A stretch of 64,000 bases of DNA from Clostridium paridis (GCF_016765615.1 NZ_JAESWA010000029.1:62001-126000); one strand, 5' to 3'. Counted from the first letter of the stretch, positions 44,774-53,336 are shown. The notes: generated from the letters alone by a model not told the origin. Made by a program: numbers and translations.

Positions 44774-45133
44774 ATGAAAGTTGCATTAATTGCTCATGAT
44801 AACAAAAAAGAAATCATTATAGATTTTTGCAAAAGATATAAAAGCATATTAGAAAAACACACTCTTATCGCTACTGGAACTACAGGGAAAAAGATTACTG
44901 AAGCTACTGGGCTTGAAGTAACAAGATTTTTGTCTGGACCATTAGGAGGAGATCAACAAATTGGTGGAAGGATTGCAGAAGGTGATATTAAGCTAGTAAT
45001 ATTTCTAAGAGATCCTTTAACAGCTCAACCGCATGAACCAGATGTTACAGCTTTAATTAGAATTTGTGATGTACATAGCGTTCCAATAGCCACAAATATA
45101 GGGACTGCTGAAATTTTAATAAAAAGTTTATAG
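44774..45133 (+). CDS. mgsA: Methylglyoxal synthase
   Basis: Converts dihydroxyacetone phosphate to methylglyoxal and phosphate, bypassing the lower glycolytic steps. 119 residues. Conserved motifs: '[11 protein letters not shown]', '[11 protein letters not shown]', '[13 protein letters not shown]' with the catalytic region '[17 protein letters not shown]'. ATG 44774 follows GGGGGTTGTT; another ATG at 44762 lies within the spacer before that site and is rejected. Co-transcribed with rodA. Confidence 0.96.
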   Translation: MKVALIAHDNKKEIIIDFCKRYKSILEKHTLIATGTTGKKITEATGLEVTRFLSGPLGGDQQIGGRIAEGDIKLVIFLRDPLTAQPHEPDVTALIRICDVHSVPIATNIGTAEILIKSL

Positions 45134-45168
45134 AAAAAAGTCAGTCTTATAAAAGACTGACTTTTTTG
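45134..45168 (+). terminator. Rho-independent terminator after mgsA
   Basis: Perfect 15-bp stem AAAAAAGTCAGTCTT / AAGACTGACTTTTTT with a small A/T loop. Confidence 0.92.
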
Positions 45169-45221
45169 TTTTTATAAAACTTATAAAAGTTCTATGTTAA
45201 TTATCACTTAAATATATATTA

Positions 45222-45288
45222 ATATATAATGCAAAAATCATAGTACATTTTATGGACTCACATGTAAATTCTTTAGTGCATTATATAT
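45222..45288. repeat. Dispersed palindromic repeat R2, copy B
   Basis: Perfect 12-bp outer arms ATATATAATGCA and TGCATTATATAT. On the minus strand it aligns with the copy at 53271-53336 almost base for base, including 'ACTAAAGAATTTACATGT'. Confidence 0.88.
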
Positions 45289-45354
45289 GGATAACACAAA
45301 AATCCTAACTAGGAATATATTAATAAAGTGATTAAAATCTATGAGGTGAAAAAG

Positions 45355-46116
45355 GTGGGAAATTATAATTCAGAGTATAAGAGTTACTATGGAAAAATTA
45401 TGGAAAGGAGAAAAAGTAACCATATAGGAAGTATAGGTGGAGAGTACCAAATAAACAGAAGCATAGGGGAACATAGTTCAAAAAGTTTTAAAGATATTAT
45501 AGTTAGAAGAATTATACAAGAATTAGTTGGGACATTTATATTATGCCTGCTTATTTTAGTTTGTAAGAGCGTTAAAACTGAGCAAACTTTAGCAGTTTAC
45601 AATTATGGCAAATATGCAGTAAATAAAGGGTATACGATAAATGAAGTTATTGAATATATTAAAACTTTTGATGTGTCATCAATTAAGCATAAGGGAGAGG
45701 AATTAGCTGATTTTCTTAAGGAGAAAGTTTCAAATGGCCAGACAATTAAAAGTCAAATGAAGGAAAACCTTGTTAAGCCGGTATTAGGAAGTTATGTTCT
45801 TAAAGATGATAGTTCAAAGCTCTATAGTATAGAAATTAAAGATGGTACAGAGATTATAAGCATAGGGGATGGAAATGTAACTAAAGTATCAGAGGATAAG
45901 ACTTTAGGTAAATATATAGTTATTGATAATGGAAGTGGAGTAGAAAGTGTTTATGGGAATTTAGGTGAAATAGATGTGAAAGAGGGAGATAAAATATCTA
46001 AAGGGCAGATGGTAGCAAAAGGTGGTAATAGCAATAATGAAGCAAAGCCATCATTGTTATTTCAATTAAAATATATGGGAGAAGCTAGAGACATAAAAGA
46101 CTATATAAATCTTTAA
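45355..46116 (+). CDS. spoIVFA: SpoIVFA-like protein with degenerate M23 (LytM) domain
   Basis: Membrane protein of 253 residues with one helix at about 50-70 and a C-terminal LytM/M23-fold domain (about 155-253, 'KDGTEIISIGDGNVTKVSED', 'KYIVIDNGSGVESVYGNL', 'VKEGDKISKGQMVAKGG'). The zinc ligands of active M23 enzymes are lost: the usual His-Gly is 'DNGSG' and the HxH motif is 'SLLFQ'. Together with the SpoIVFB gene 30 bp downstream this points to SpoIVFA, which tethers and inhibits SpoIVFB in the forespore membrane. I chose the GTG at 45355 because GAGGTG lies 6 bp before it; the frame also opens at 45328. Identification rests mainly on synteny and topology. Confidence 0.78.
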   Translation: MGNYNSEYKSYYGKIMERRKSNHIGSIGGEYQINRSIGEHSSKSFKDIIVRRIIQELVGTFILCLLILVCKSVKTEQTLAVYNYGKYAVNKGYTINEVIEYIKTFDVSSIKHKGEELADFLKEKVSNGQTIKSQMKENLVKPVLGSYVLKDDSSKLYSIEIKDGTEIISIGDGNVTKVSEDKTLGKYIVIDNGSGVESVYGNLGEIDVKEGDKISKGQMVAKGGNSNNEAKPSLLFQLKYMGEARDIKDYINL

Positions 46117-46146
46117 AGGCTTGAAGTAATTATTGGGGAGTGAATA

Positions 46147-46986
46147 ATGAAGAGAAAAAGAATAATGCTTTTAGTAGAATTACTAATTCTTATTTGCTTA
46201 TGCCTTCAATATAATTTTTTTATAGCATTTATATTTGTATTATTACATGAAATATCTCATGGGGTTATGGCAGTAATATTTGGAATGAATATTAAAAAAC
46301 TGCTCATACACCCATTGGGATTTTTTATTGAGATAGAAGACATGGATGAGCTAACTGAAGAAAAACAGATAATAGTCTATTTAGCTGGTCCGCTTACGAA
46401 CTTGCTTATAGCTATTATAATATATATTTGTAGTGGGTACTATTTTTCAAATATGTCTGTTATAAATTTAGTGTTATGTTTTTTTAATTTGCTGCCAGCG
46501 TATCCCCTTGATGGAGGGAAAATGTTCAGTATCATACTATCCAAAAGATTAACATATAGGTTAGCAAGTAAGGTAATAATTTATTTAGGGATAATCATTA
46601 GTATTGGATTCTTTGGATTGTTTATTTATGATATTGTAAAATTACATAAACTCAATATAACCCTAGTACTAGTAAGTGCTTTAATGTTATACTCAGCCTT
46701 AAAGGAAAAAAAGAGGATTATGTATATATTAATGGGGGACTTAGTTAGAAAAAAAAGTAGGTTTGTTAAAAATAGTTATATTGAAAATTCAAGTATATCA
46801 GTATATTACAAGTTAGGATTAGTAAATATATTAACTCTAGTGGATAAAAATAAATTCAATTGCTTTTATGTATTAGATGAGGATATGAAAATGGTAGGAA
46901 TTATTAATGAAGATGAGTTAATGGAGGCGTTAAAGAGATATGGAAATATTACTTTAGAGGAATATTTTTCAGATATAAAAGAATAA
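46147..46986 (+). CDS. spoIVFB: SpoIVFB-type M50 intramembrane protease
   Basis: Site-2-family zinc metalloprotease of 279 residues that in sporulation cleaves pro-sigma-K. The HExxH motif is at H34-H38 ('LLHEISHGV') and the second metal motif is 'LLPAYPLDGGK' with D122. About six membrane helices lie in residues 5-195. A C-terminal CBS-like region (about 205-279, 'FYVLDEDMKMVGIINEDEL') is present, as in B. subtilis SpoIVFB. It follows the degenerate LytM protein, its expected regulator, behind TTGGGGAGTGAATA. Confidence 0.93.
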   Translation: MKRKRIMLLVELLILICLCLQYNFFIAFIFVLLHEISHGVMAVIFGMNIKKLLIHPLGFFIEIEDMDELTEEKQIIVYLAGPLTNLLIAIIIYICSGYYFSNMSVINLVLCFFNLLPAYPLDGGKMFSIILSKRLTYRLASKVIIYLGIIISIGFFGLFIYDIVKLHKLNITLVLVSALMLYSALKEKKRIMYILMGDLVRKKSRFVKNSYIENSSISVYYKLGLVNILTLVDKNKFNCFYVLDEDMKMVGIINEDELMEALKRYGNITLEEYFSDIKE

Positions 46987-46998
46987 CTATATAAAGAA

Positions 46999-47026
46999 GA
47001 GGCTTGGTAAATTACCAAGCCTTTTG
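46999..47026 (+). terminator. Rho-independent terminator after spoIVFB
   Basis: Stem GGCTTGGTAA / TTACCAAGCC with a tiny loop, followed by TTTT. Confidence 0.85.
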
Positions 47027-47110
47027 TGTAGTATAACATATATAGGTGCTGGAGGTATAATTAATGATATTATTCCATTTAATATATTTTTGGTTGCCAG
47101 TAAAAATATA

Positions 47111-47704
47111 TTATTTAGAATAAAATTCAACTATAAGTTGTTCGTTGATAATAATTGGGAGTTCAGTTCTATTAGGAAATCTTAAGTAACTTCCTTTGAA
47201 GTTGTTCTCATCTTTAGCTATATAGGGAAGAGTGTTTAGTATATTATTGCTAAAAGTTTCTACAAACATATCAGTCTTTCTAGATTTTTCCCTTAGTGTA
47301 ACTTCATCTCCAGGTTTTAATCTATAAGAAGGTATATTAACTTTTTGATTATTAACAAGAAAGTGACCATGATTTACCATTTGCCTTGCTTGTCTTATAG
47401 AAGTAGCAAATCCCATTCGATACACCATATTATCTAATCTAGATTCTAGAATTAATAATAAAGTTTCTCCAGGAACTGATTTACTAGAGAATGCTTCTTT
47501 GACATATCTAGAAAATTGCTTTTCCATAACGCCGTAATATGCGCGTAATCTTTGTTTTTCTAATAACTGAATACCATAATCTGAGAGCTTTTTATCTGCT
47601 CTACTAGTACCTTTTGTTGCTCGTTTCATTGCCTTAGGGTGGCCGACAACATTTAGTCCAAGCCTTCTACAAGCTTTGAAACGAGGTCCCATCATTTTTG
47701 CCAT
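47111..47704 (-). CDS. rpsD: 30S ribosomal protein S4, zinc-independent (Cys-poor) paralog
   Basis: Ribosomal protein S4, an early assembly protein binding 16S rRNA, 197 residues. The S4 RNA-binding fold is clear ('[18 protein letters not shown]', '[20 protein letters not shown]', '[17 protein letters not shown]'). The N terminus lacks the four-cysteine zinc knuckle; the only cysteine is in 'FKACRRLG', so it is the C-minus, Bacillus-like form. It is not in the rpsM-rpsK-rpsD-rpoA operon, so a second S4 probably exists elsewhere. ATG 47704 follows TTGGAGGTAACT; the frame opens upstream to 47779 without a site. A perfect Fur-type box lies about 60 bp upstream. Confidence 0.92.
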   Translation of the reverse strand: MAKMMGPRFKACRRLGLNVVGHPKAMKRATKGTSRADKKLSDYGIQLLEKQRLRAYYGVMEKQFSRYVKEAFSSKSVPGETLLLILESRLDNMVYRMGFATSIRQARQMVNHGHFLVNNQKVNIPSYRLKPGDEVTLREKSRKTDMFVETFSNNILNTLPYIAKDENNFKGSYLRFPNRTELPIIINEQLIVEFYSK

Positions 47705-47763
47705 AGTTACCTCCAATAACTTATATTTATTATGTTTGTATAATAACACAAAACAAAATATAA

Positions 47764-47778
47764 TGATAATCATTATCA
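47764..47778 (-). promoter_or_regulatory. Fur-family 7-1-7 box upstream of the S4 paralog
   Basis: Perfect palindrome TGATAAT-C-ATTATCA, the classical Fur-family 7-1-7 operator core. It is 60 bp before the rpsD paralog start and about 225 bp from the divergent radical SAM gene start at 48003. Placement suits control of rpsD. Whether Fur, Zur or PerR binds cannot be told from sequence. Confidence 0.7.
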
Positions 47779-48002
47779 ATGCCTTAAGAGGAGGTTATTC
47801 TAATATTTCTTCATTATTCTAAGTCATTCTATTTATTTTAAAGAATAGCAAGATTTTAGAATGTAAGTTTATCCAACTATTGCATTAAGGGCAAATCTAA
47901 GTAATAATACTAAGGTGGTTTATAATATAAAGTTATGATAGAATAAAGTCGATTGACAAATTTGCTTTATATATTGTTAGTTATATGGAGGAGGAAATAT
48001 TA

Positions 48003-49856
48003 ATGAATAGAATCACAGATGATATTTTATATAAAGTTGAGAAACCTGCCAGATACATAGGCGGTGAACTTAATCAGATAATTAAAGATAAAAATGAAGT
48101 TGACATAAGATTTGCGTTTTGTTTTCCAGACGTTTATGAAGTTGGAATGGCGCACTTAGGTTCAAGAATTCTTTATCATACTATAAATAATAGAGAAGAT
48201 ACATATTGCGAGAGAGCATATGCTCCATGGCCTGATATGGAAAAGGAAATGAGAAAAAATAATATTCCTTTATATACTCTTGAAACTAAGGATCCTCTTA
48301 AGGATTTCGATATATTAGGTTTTACGCTTCAATATGAGATGAGCTTTACAAATATATTGAATATGCTAAACCTTGGAGGGGTTACCGTTAGGGCTTCAGA
48401 AAGAGGAGAAGAGGAACCTATAGTAATGGCTGGTGGTCCTTGTGCATATAACCCAGAACCGTTATCTGGCATAGTTGATTTCTTTGAACTTGGAGAGGGA
48501 GAAGAAATGATGAATGATGTATTAGAGGTTTATAAGAGATATAAAGGTAAAGGAAAGAAAAAAGAATTTTTAAGAGAAATATCTAAGATAAGAGGTATTT
48601 ATGTTCCTTCATTATATGATGTTACATATAACGAAGATGGAACAATAAAAGAATTTAAACCTAAATATGATGATGTTCCAGCTCAAGTACAAAAGAGAAT
48701 AATCGCTAATTATACAGATGTAGAATTTCCAACGGATATCATAGTTCCTTATACTGAAATTGTACACGATAGAATTGTTTTAGAGGTTTTTAGAGGATGT
48801 ACTAATGGTTGTAGATTCTGTCAAGCAGGTATGATATATAGACCTGTAAGAGAAAAGGGAAGAGAAACACTTTTAAAGCAAGCTAGAGAATTAGTTAAAA
48901 ATACAGGCTATCAAGAAATATCATTAGCATCCTTAAGTACTTGTGATTATTCAGATATCAATGCTTTAGTTCAAGATTTAATGGCTGAACATGCTGAAAA
49001 GAATGTGGCAGTAGCACTTCCGTCAATTAGAGTGGATGCTTTTTCAGTAGATTTATTAAAGGAAATTCAAAAGGTAAAGAAAACAGGCCTTACTTTTGCA
49101 CCTGAAGCTGGATCTCAGAGAATGAGGGATGTAATTAATAAGGGATTAACTGAAGAAAGAATACTAGAAGCCGCAAGATCAGCATTTGAAGCAGGATGGA
49201 GCACTTTGAAACTATACTTCATGGTAGGTCTTCCATATGAAACGGTTGAAGATGCTAGAGGTATTGGTGAATTATCAGAAAAAATAGTTGCTCAATATTT
49301 CAGTGTTCCAAAAGGAACTAGAAATAAAGGATTGAGAGTTACAGTAAGCACATCAATATTTGTTCCAAAGCCATTTACCCCATTCCAATGGTCACCAATG
49401 GAAAGAATACCAGAGGTTAATGAAAAAATAAGTGCTGTGAGATCTTCAATTAAATCAAGAGCAATTTCATATAACTATCATGAACAAAAAACATCTTATA
49501 TGGAGGCTGTTTTTGCGAGAGGTGATAGAAGATTATCAGAAGTATTAATTAAGGCTTATGAAAAAGGTGCAAAATTTGATGGATGGTCTGAGTATTTTAG
49601 CTTTGATATTTGGCAAGAAGCCTTAAAAGAGTGTAATGTTGATGGAGATTTTTATGTTTATAGAAGCAGAAGTTACGATGAAATACTTCCATGGGACTTT
49701 ATTGATATTGGCGTAGACAGAGATTATATTGTTAAGGAAAATGAAAAAGCAAAAACATCAGATTTAACTCAAAACTGTAGAGTTGGATGTACTGGTTGTG
49801 GAATTAATGTAAACTTCAAAGAAGGGAAGTGTTTTGAAGGTGCGATACTTAATTAA
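48003..49856 (+). CDS. Radical SAM protein, TIGR03960 family
   Basis: Protein of 617 residues with an N-terminal B12-binding-like domain (about 20-200) and a radical SAM core with the [4Fe-4S] motif in 'RGCTNGCRFCQAGM' (CxxxCxxC type). A C-terminal region has more cysteines ('QNCRVGCTGCGINVNF'), possibly for a second cluster. This family is nearly always followed by a DUF2344 protein and RNase G, as here, and its reaction is unknown; modification of an RNA or ribosomal target is a reasonable guess. ATG 48003 follows GGAGGAGGAAATATTA; an upstream ATG at 47985 overlaps that site. Confidence 0.9.
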   Translation: MNRITDDILYKVEKPARYIGGELNQIIKDKNEVDIRFAFCFPDVYEVGMAHLGSRILYHTINNREDTYCERAYAPWPDMEKEMRKNNIPLYTLETKDPLKDFDILGFTLQYEMSFTNILNMLNLGGVTVRASERGEEEPIVMAGGPCAYNPEPLSGIVDFFELGEGEEMMNDVLEVYKRYKGKGKKKEFLREISKIRGIYVPSLYDVTYNEDGTIKEFKPKYDDVPAQVQKRIIANYTDVEFPTDIIVPYTEIVHDRIVLEVFRGCTNGCRFCQAGMIYRPVREKGRETLLKQARELVKNTGYQEISLASLSTCDYSDINALVQDLMAEHAEKNVAVALPSIRVDAFSVDLLKEIQKVKKTGLTFAPEAGSQRMRDVINKGLTEERILEAARSAFEAGWSTLKLYFMVGLPYETVEDARGIGELSEKIVAQYFSVPKGTRNKGLRVTVSTSIFVPKPFTPFQWSPMERIPEVNEKISAVRSSIKSRAISYNYHEQKTSYMEAVFARGDRRLSEVLIKAYEKGAKFDGWSEYFSFDIWQEALKECNVDGDFYVYRSRSYDEILPWDFIDIGVDRDYIVKENEKAKTSDLTQNCRVGCTGCGINVNFKEGKCFEGAILN

Positions 49857-50544
49857 GTTTACTAAAGAAGGAAATATTAAATTTGTTTCTCATTTAGATT
49901 TAATGAGAACAATTCAGAAAATAATTGTAAGAAGTGAGCTAAATATAGAATATTCTCAAGGATTCAATCCACATATGGCTTTATCAATAGCGCAACCTTT
50001 ATCTGTTGGAGTTAGTTCTAATGGAGAATATATGGACATTGTTTTAAGAGAGCCGCAAGATGAAAAAGATATCTTAGAAAACCTAAATAAAAAATCCATT
50101 GGTGGAATAAAGTTTTTAGAAATAAAATCAATAGAAAATATCCCAAATGAAAAGAAGGTTCCTCAAGCAATGGCAATGGTTGAAGAAGCTAGTTATACAA
50201 TTAAGATAAAGTATGAGGATTCTACAAAGGTCAATGATGAGCTTAAGAAACTTTTAGAATTAAATGAGTGGAATATGATAAAGAAAAATAAAAAAGGTGA
50301 GGAAAAATCTCTTAATATAAGACCGATGATTAAAGAAATTAAATACTGGGTAAAAGATGAGTATTTGATTATGAATACAAGAATAAGTTGTGGTAGTAAA
50401 GAACATTTGAACCCAGAACTTTTAGTTAATTATATTAAAGAAAACACAACCGGGGTAGATAATGAGGCTTTTGTTAATATTAACAGAGAAGAAATGTATG
50501 CACATAAAGAAAGTAAGCTGTTGCCACTGTATAAAGTTGTGTAA
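49834..50544 (+). CDS. DUF2344 (TIGR03936) family protein
   Basis: Protein of 236 residues beginning 'MKVRYLIKFTKEGNIKFVSH', the family hallmark, with 'SQGFNPHMALSIAQPLSVG' next. The family is an uncharacterised partner of the TIGR03960 radical SAM protein, sometimes fused to it. The best start is TTG 49834, which overlaps the upstream gene by 23 bp and sits behind AAGGGAAG; starting further in would cut the conserved N terminus. Co-transcribed with RNase G. Confidence 0.88.
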   Translation: MKVRYLIKFTKEGNIKFVSHLDLMRTIQKIIVRSELNIEYSQGFNPHMALSIAQPLSVGVSSNGEYMDIVLREPQDEKDILENLNKKSIGGIKFLEIKSIENIPNEKKVPQAMAMVEEASYTIKIKYEDSTKVNDELKKLLELNEWNMIKKNKKGEEKSLNIRPMIKEIKYWVKDEYLIMNTRISCGSKEHLNPELLVNYIKENTTGVDNEAFVNINREEMYAHKESKLLPLYKVV

Positions 50545-50556
50545 AGAGGTAGTTTT

Positions 50557-51981
50557 ATGAGAGAAATATTTATTGAGAGAAGAGAAAAGATATTAAGAAT
50601 AGCCATTAAAGAAAACGGTAAGCTTGTGGATTGTTTGATAGAAGAGGAAACAAGTGAGGCATTACCTGGAGAAATTTATCTAGGTACTGTTAAAAATATA
50701 GTGCCAGGAATAAAAAGTGCTTTTATAGATATCGGACTCTCAGTTAATGGATTTATGAGCTTAGATAGCAATTCAAATATTAAACAAGGGCAAGAAGTAA
50801 TAGTAGAAGTGTTGAAAGAGGCTATAGGAGATAAAGGTCCTAAAGTAACTTGTGATTTTTCAATTCCCGGGAAATATGCTGTAATTTCATCAAAGGGTAA
50901 GGGAGTAACTGTATCCAGGAGAATTCTAGATGAAGCTAAGAGAACTAGTTTAATGAATGAAATATCTCCTAAACCAGAGGGTTTAATAACCTTAAGAACT
51001 AATGCGGCTTTTGGAAAAATTGATGATATAAAGAATGAAATAGAAGTATTGCATGAAAGATATTTATCTATTTTGCAAAAGGGCAAATTTTTGAATAAAC
51101 CTCAAAGAATTTATGGAGAAAATCTTTTGTTAAATAAAATTCTTAGGGATAATATAAATAATGAAACAAAAAATATTTATGTAAATACCAAGGAAGATTA
51201 TGAAGTTGCTTCTGACTATATTAATATTGGTGAAGAGGTTAATGTTCATCTTTATGATGAAGAAAGAAGTCTTTTTGATTACTATCATATAGAAAAAGAA
51301 ATACTTTCACTAAGACATAAGAAAGTGCAATTGAACTCAGGTGGATGGATTGTCATTGATAAAACAGAAGCAATGTACGTTATTGATGTTAATTCAGGTA
51401 AACATACTAAAGGTAAGCAAACTGAAAAGGTGGCTGAAGAAACAAACAAAGAGGCTGCACTTGAAATTGCTAGACAAATAAGATTAAGAAATTTAGGCGG
51501 AATAATCTTAATTGATTTTATTGATATGAAAAGTGAAGAGGATAAGCTTCAAGTGCTTAATATCCTTTCAAAAGGACTGGAAAAAGACAAGAAAAGAACA
51601 ACCATATATCCTTTTACAGAGTTAAACTTAGTTCAGATATCAAGAACAAGAAGTGGGAAAAGTATCTTTGAATATATTGAAGAAGATTGTGAGCTTTGCA
51701 AAGGAAAAGGAAATAGGCTTTCATTAGAGTACATTTTAATGTTAATTAGAGATGAAATTTTAAGATATCAATCTGAAAATTCAATTAAGGATTTTTATGT
51801 TGAAATTAATGCACAATATGAGACTTATATTAGAGAAGATATTTTTGCATTTTTAAGTAGTATAGAGGCTTTAGAGAAAAAGATTTACTTACACTTTGTT
51901 CAAGAGGTAGAGTACTTTAAATTGGAGCCACTACTATTTAAAAAACAAATTGAAAGTGTAGAAAATTATTTAGTGAATTAG
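50557..51981 (+). CDS. rng: Ribonuclease G/E family endoribonuclease
   Basis: Single-strand-specific endoribonuclease of 474 residues. N-terminal S1 domain (about 35-110, 'GTVKNIVPGIKSAFIDIGL'), RNase H-like/DNase I-like core with the magnesium-site acids in 'AMYVIDVNSGK' and 'GGIILIDFIDM', and the Zn-link 'CELCKGKGNR'. It is short like RNase G, with no RNase E-type C-terminal scaffold. It is preceded by the radical SAM/DUF2344 pair and lies just before the rplU operon, a conserved clostridial arrangement. Confidence 0.93.
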   Translation: MREIFIERREKILRIAIKENGKLVDCLIEEETSEALPGEIYLGTVKNIVPGIKSAFIDIGLSVNGFMSLDSNSNIKQGQEVIVEVLKEAIGDKGPKVTCDFSIPGKYAVISSKGKGVTVSRRILDEAKRTSLMNEISPKPEGLITLRTNAAFGKIDDIKNEIEVLHERYLSILQKGKFLNKPQRIYGENLLLNKILRDNINNETKNIYVNTKEDYEVASDYINIGEEVNVHLYDEERSLFDYYHIEKEILSLRHKKVQLNSGGWIVIDKTEAMYVIDVNSGKHTKGKQTEKVAEETNKEAALEIARQIRLRNLGGIILIDFIDMKSEEDKLQVLNILSKGLEKDKKRTTIYPFTELNLVQISRTRSGKSIFEYIEEDCELCKGKGNRLSLEYILMLIRDEILRYQSENSIKDFYVEINAQYETYIREDIFAFLSSIEALEKKIYLHFVQEVEYFKLEPLLFKKQIESVENYLVN

Positions 51982-52006
51982 ATAATGCAATTACAAGAAA
52001 AAGTTA

Positions 52007-52035
52007 TTTACAACATAGGCTAATTGTGTTAAAAT
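52007..52035 (+). promoter_or_regulatory. Promoter of the rplU-prp-rpmA operon
   Basis: TTTACA (52007-52012), 17-bp spacer, TAAAAT (52030-52035). It lies just upstream of the L21 leader, as expected. Confidence 0.7.
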
Positions 52036-52039
52036 GTCT

Positions 52040-52120
52040 AAGTAACCGCACAGAATAGGTTTTACTAAAACAAAGTTAAATCTTTGTACCTTAAGTGGCG
52101 AGACCGTTATGAGGAGGTGT
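52040..52120 (+). ncRNA. L21 ribosomal protein leader (cis-regulatory RNA)
   Basis: The untranslated leader of rplU contains the features of the Firmicute L21 leader: an early 'AACCGCACAG' segment, a central stem near AAAGTTAAATCTTTGTACCTT, and the closing 'GGCGAGACCGTTATGAGGAG' that includes the rplU ribosome binding site. In Firmicutes it is thought to bind L21 for feedback control. Assignment is from the recognisable end motif and position. Confidence 0.8.
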
Positions 52121-52125
52121 TTTTA

Positions 52126-52437
52126 ATGTACGCAGTATTAACTACAGGAGGAAAGCAGTACAGAGTTAAGGAAGGAGACGTTCTTTTCGTTGAAAAACTT
52201 AACGCTGAGGTTGAATCAACAGTTGAATTCAGTGAAGTTCTAGTTGTATCTAAGGATGGAGAATTAAAAGTTGGTACACCAGTAGTTGAAGGAGCTAAGG
52301 TTGTAGCTAAAGTATTAGCTCAAGGAAAGGCTAAGAAGATTATAGTTTTCAAGTATAAACCAAAGAAAGACTATAGAAGAAAATCTGGTCACAGACAACC
52401 TTACACTAAGATTCAAATCGAAAAGATCGAAGCTTAA
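52126..52437 (+). CDS. rplU: 50S ribosomal protein L21
   Basis: Large-subunit ribosomal protein of 103 residues, beginning '[20 protein letters not shown]' and ending '[16 protein letters not shown]' as expected for L21; binds 23S rRNA. ATG 52126 follows GAGGAGGTG; the frame opens at 52084 inside the leader RNA. First gene of a three-gene operon with prp and rpmA. Confidence 0.98.
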   Translation: MYAVLTTGGKQYRVKEGDVLFVEKLNAEVESTVEFSEVLVVSKDGELKVGTPVVEGAKVVAKVLAQGKAKKIIVFKYKPKKDYRRKSGHRQPYTKIQIEKIEA

Positions 52438-52439
52438 TT

Positions 52440-52811
52440 ATGATTAAGATTAAGATCCAAAGTAGAGGAGAAGAGATAATTGCAATAGACATAAAAGGTC
52501 ATGCAGTAGAAGAGGCTGAAGCAATTATAGTTGGAGAAGCCTACGATATGATATGTAATTCTGTGTCAGTACTTTCTCAAAGTCTTTTAATAGGTTTAGA
52601 AAGTGTACTTAATATAAATTGCAGTTATGAAATATATGAAGGATACATAAGCTTAGATTTAACTGATTTGGAAGAGGATGAGCTTACTGAAGCCCAAACA
52701 CTTTTAAAGACATTTGAACTAAGCATTGATAGTATTATGTTATCCTTAGAACAAAGTTTTGGAAAAAAGAAACGTGATAAATATATATGTCTTTTAAAAG
52801 AGGAGGTGTAA
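52440..52811 (+). CDS. prp: Ribosomal-processing cysteine protease Prp
   Basis: Small protease of 123 residues (YsxB/DUF464) that removes the N-terminal extension of ribosomal protein L27. Catalytic His in '[11 protein letters not shown]' and Cys in '[15 protein letters not shown]' are both present in the right order. The target, L27 with a cleavable extension, is encoded immediately downstream. Two bp separate it from rplU, so it is co-translated. Confidence 0.93.
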   Translation: MIKIKIQSRGEEIIAIDIKGHAVEEAEAIIVGEAYDMICNSVSVLSQSLLIGLESVLNINCSYEIYEGYISLDLTDLEEDELTEAQTLLKTFELSIDSIMLSLEQSFGKKKRDKYICLLKEEV

Positions 52812-52815
52812 CACC

Positions 52816-53115
52816 ATGTTGATAATGAACCTTCAATTATTCGCTCATAAAAAAGGAGTAGGTAGCTCTAAGAACGGTAGAGACTCTGAATCAAAAAGAT
52901 TAGGAGTTAAATCTGCTGATGGCGAATTTGTATTAGCAGGTAATATCATTGTTAGACAAAGAGGAACAAAAATCCACCCAGGAACTAATGTTGGAAAGGG
53001 AAAGGATGATACTCTTTTCGCTAAAATAGATGGAGTTGTTAAATTCGAAAGAATGGGTAAAGATAAGAAGAAAGCTTCTGTTTATCCAGTTGATGTTGAA
53101 GAAATAGCTGAATAA
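52816..53115 (+). CDS. rpmA: 50S ribosomal protein L27 with cleavable N-terminal extension
   Basis: Ribosomal protein L27 of 99 residues, located at the peptidyl transferase centre. It starts '[20 protein letters not shown]'. The 9-residue extension ending in LQLF before AHKKG matches the Firmicute type removed by Prp, here encoded just upstream. I keep ATG 52816 rather than 52825 because the S. aureus extension has this length and AGGAGGTG precedes it. A terminator follows. Confidence 0.97.
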   Translation: MLIMNLQLFAHKKGVGSSKNGRDSESKRLGVKSADGEFVLAGNIIVRQRGTKIHPGTNVGKGKDDTLFAKIDGVVKFERMGKDKKKASVYPVDVEEIAE

Positions 53116-53123
53116 TCTTAAAA

Positions 53124-53152
53124 CAAAGCACCCTTAACTAGGGTGCTTTATT
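53124..53152 (+). terminator. Rho-independent terminator after rpmA
   Basis: Stem AAAGCACCC / GGGTGCTTT with a 7-base loop and a trailing TTA. The trailing T tract is weak. Confidence 0.8.
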
Positions 53153-53156
53153 AGTT

Positions 53157-53221
53157 AAGAATTAAGAATTAACAATTAGGGATAGAATATAATTAGGAAT
53201 GATTTTTAATTCTTAATTCTT
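53157..53221. repeat. Large inverted repeat of AAGAATTAAGAATTA type (R3)
   Basis: Perfect 15-bp arms AAGAATTAAGAATTA (53157-53171) and TAATTCTTAATTCTT (53207-53221) around a 35-base A/T-rich centre. The arms are themselves tandem repeats of AAGAATT. It lies between the rpmA terminator and repeat R2 copy C. Confidence 0.85.
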
Positions 53222-53270
53222 CATTACTATTTAAGCTTGATTATTGAAAAAATAACATCCCTATTGTAAT

Positions 53271-53336
53271 ATATATAATGCACTAAAGAATTTACATGTC
53301 TATCCGTGAGATGTAATATGATTTTTGTATTATATA
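53271..53336. repeat. Dispersed palindromic repeat R2, copy C
   Basis: Outer arms ATATATAATGCA (53271-53282) and TGTATTATATA (53326-53336, one G-T pair) and an inner stem TTACAT / ATGTAA. It lies about 90 bp before obgE. Confidence 0.85.

Noticed and set aside
53157-53336. Possible CRISPR-like array from stacked repeats before obgE
   Set aside because: The two repeats are unrelated palindromes, not direct repeats with spacers, and no cas gene is present.
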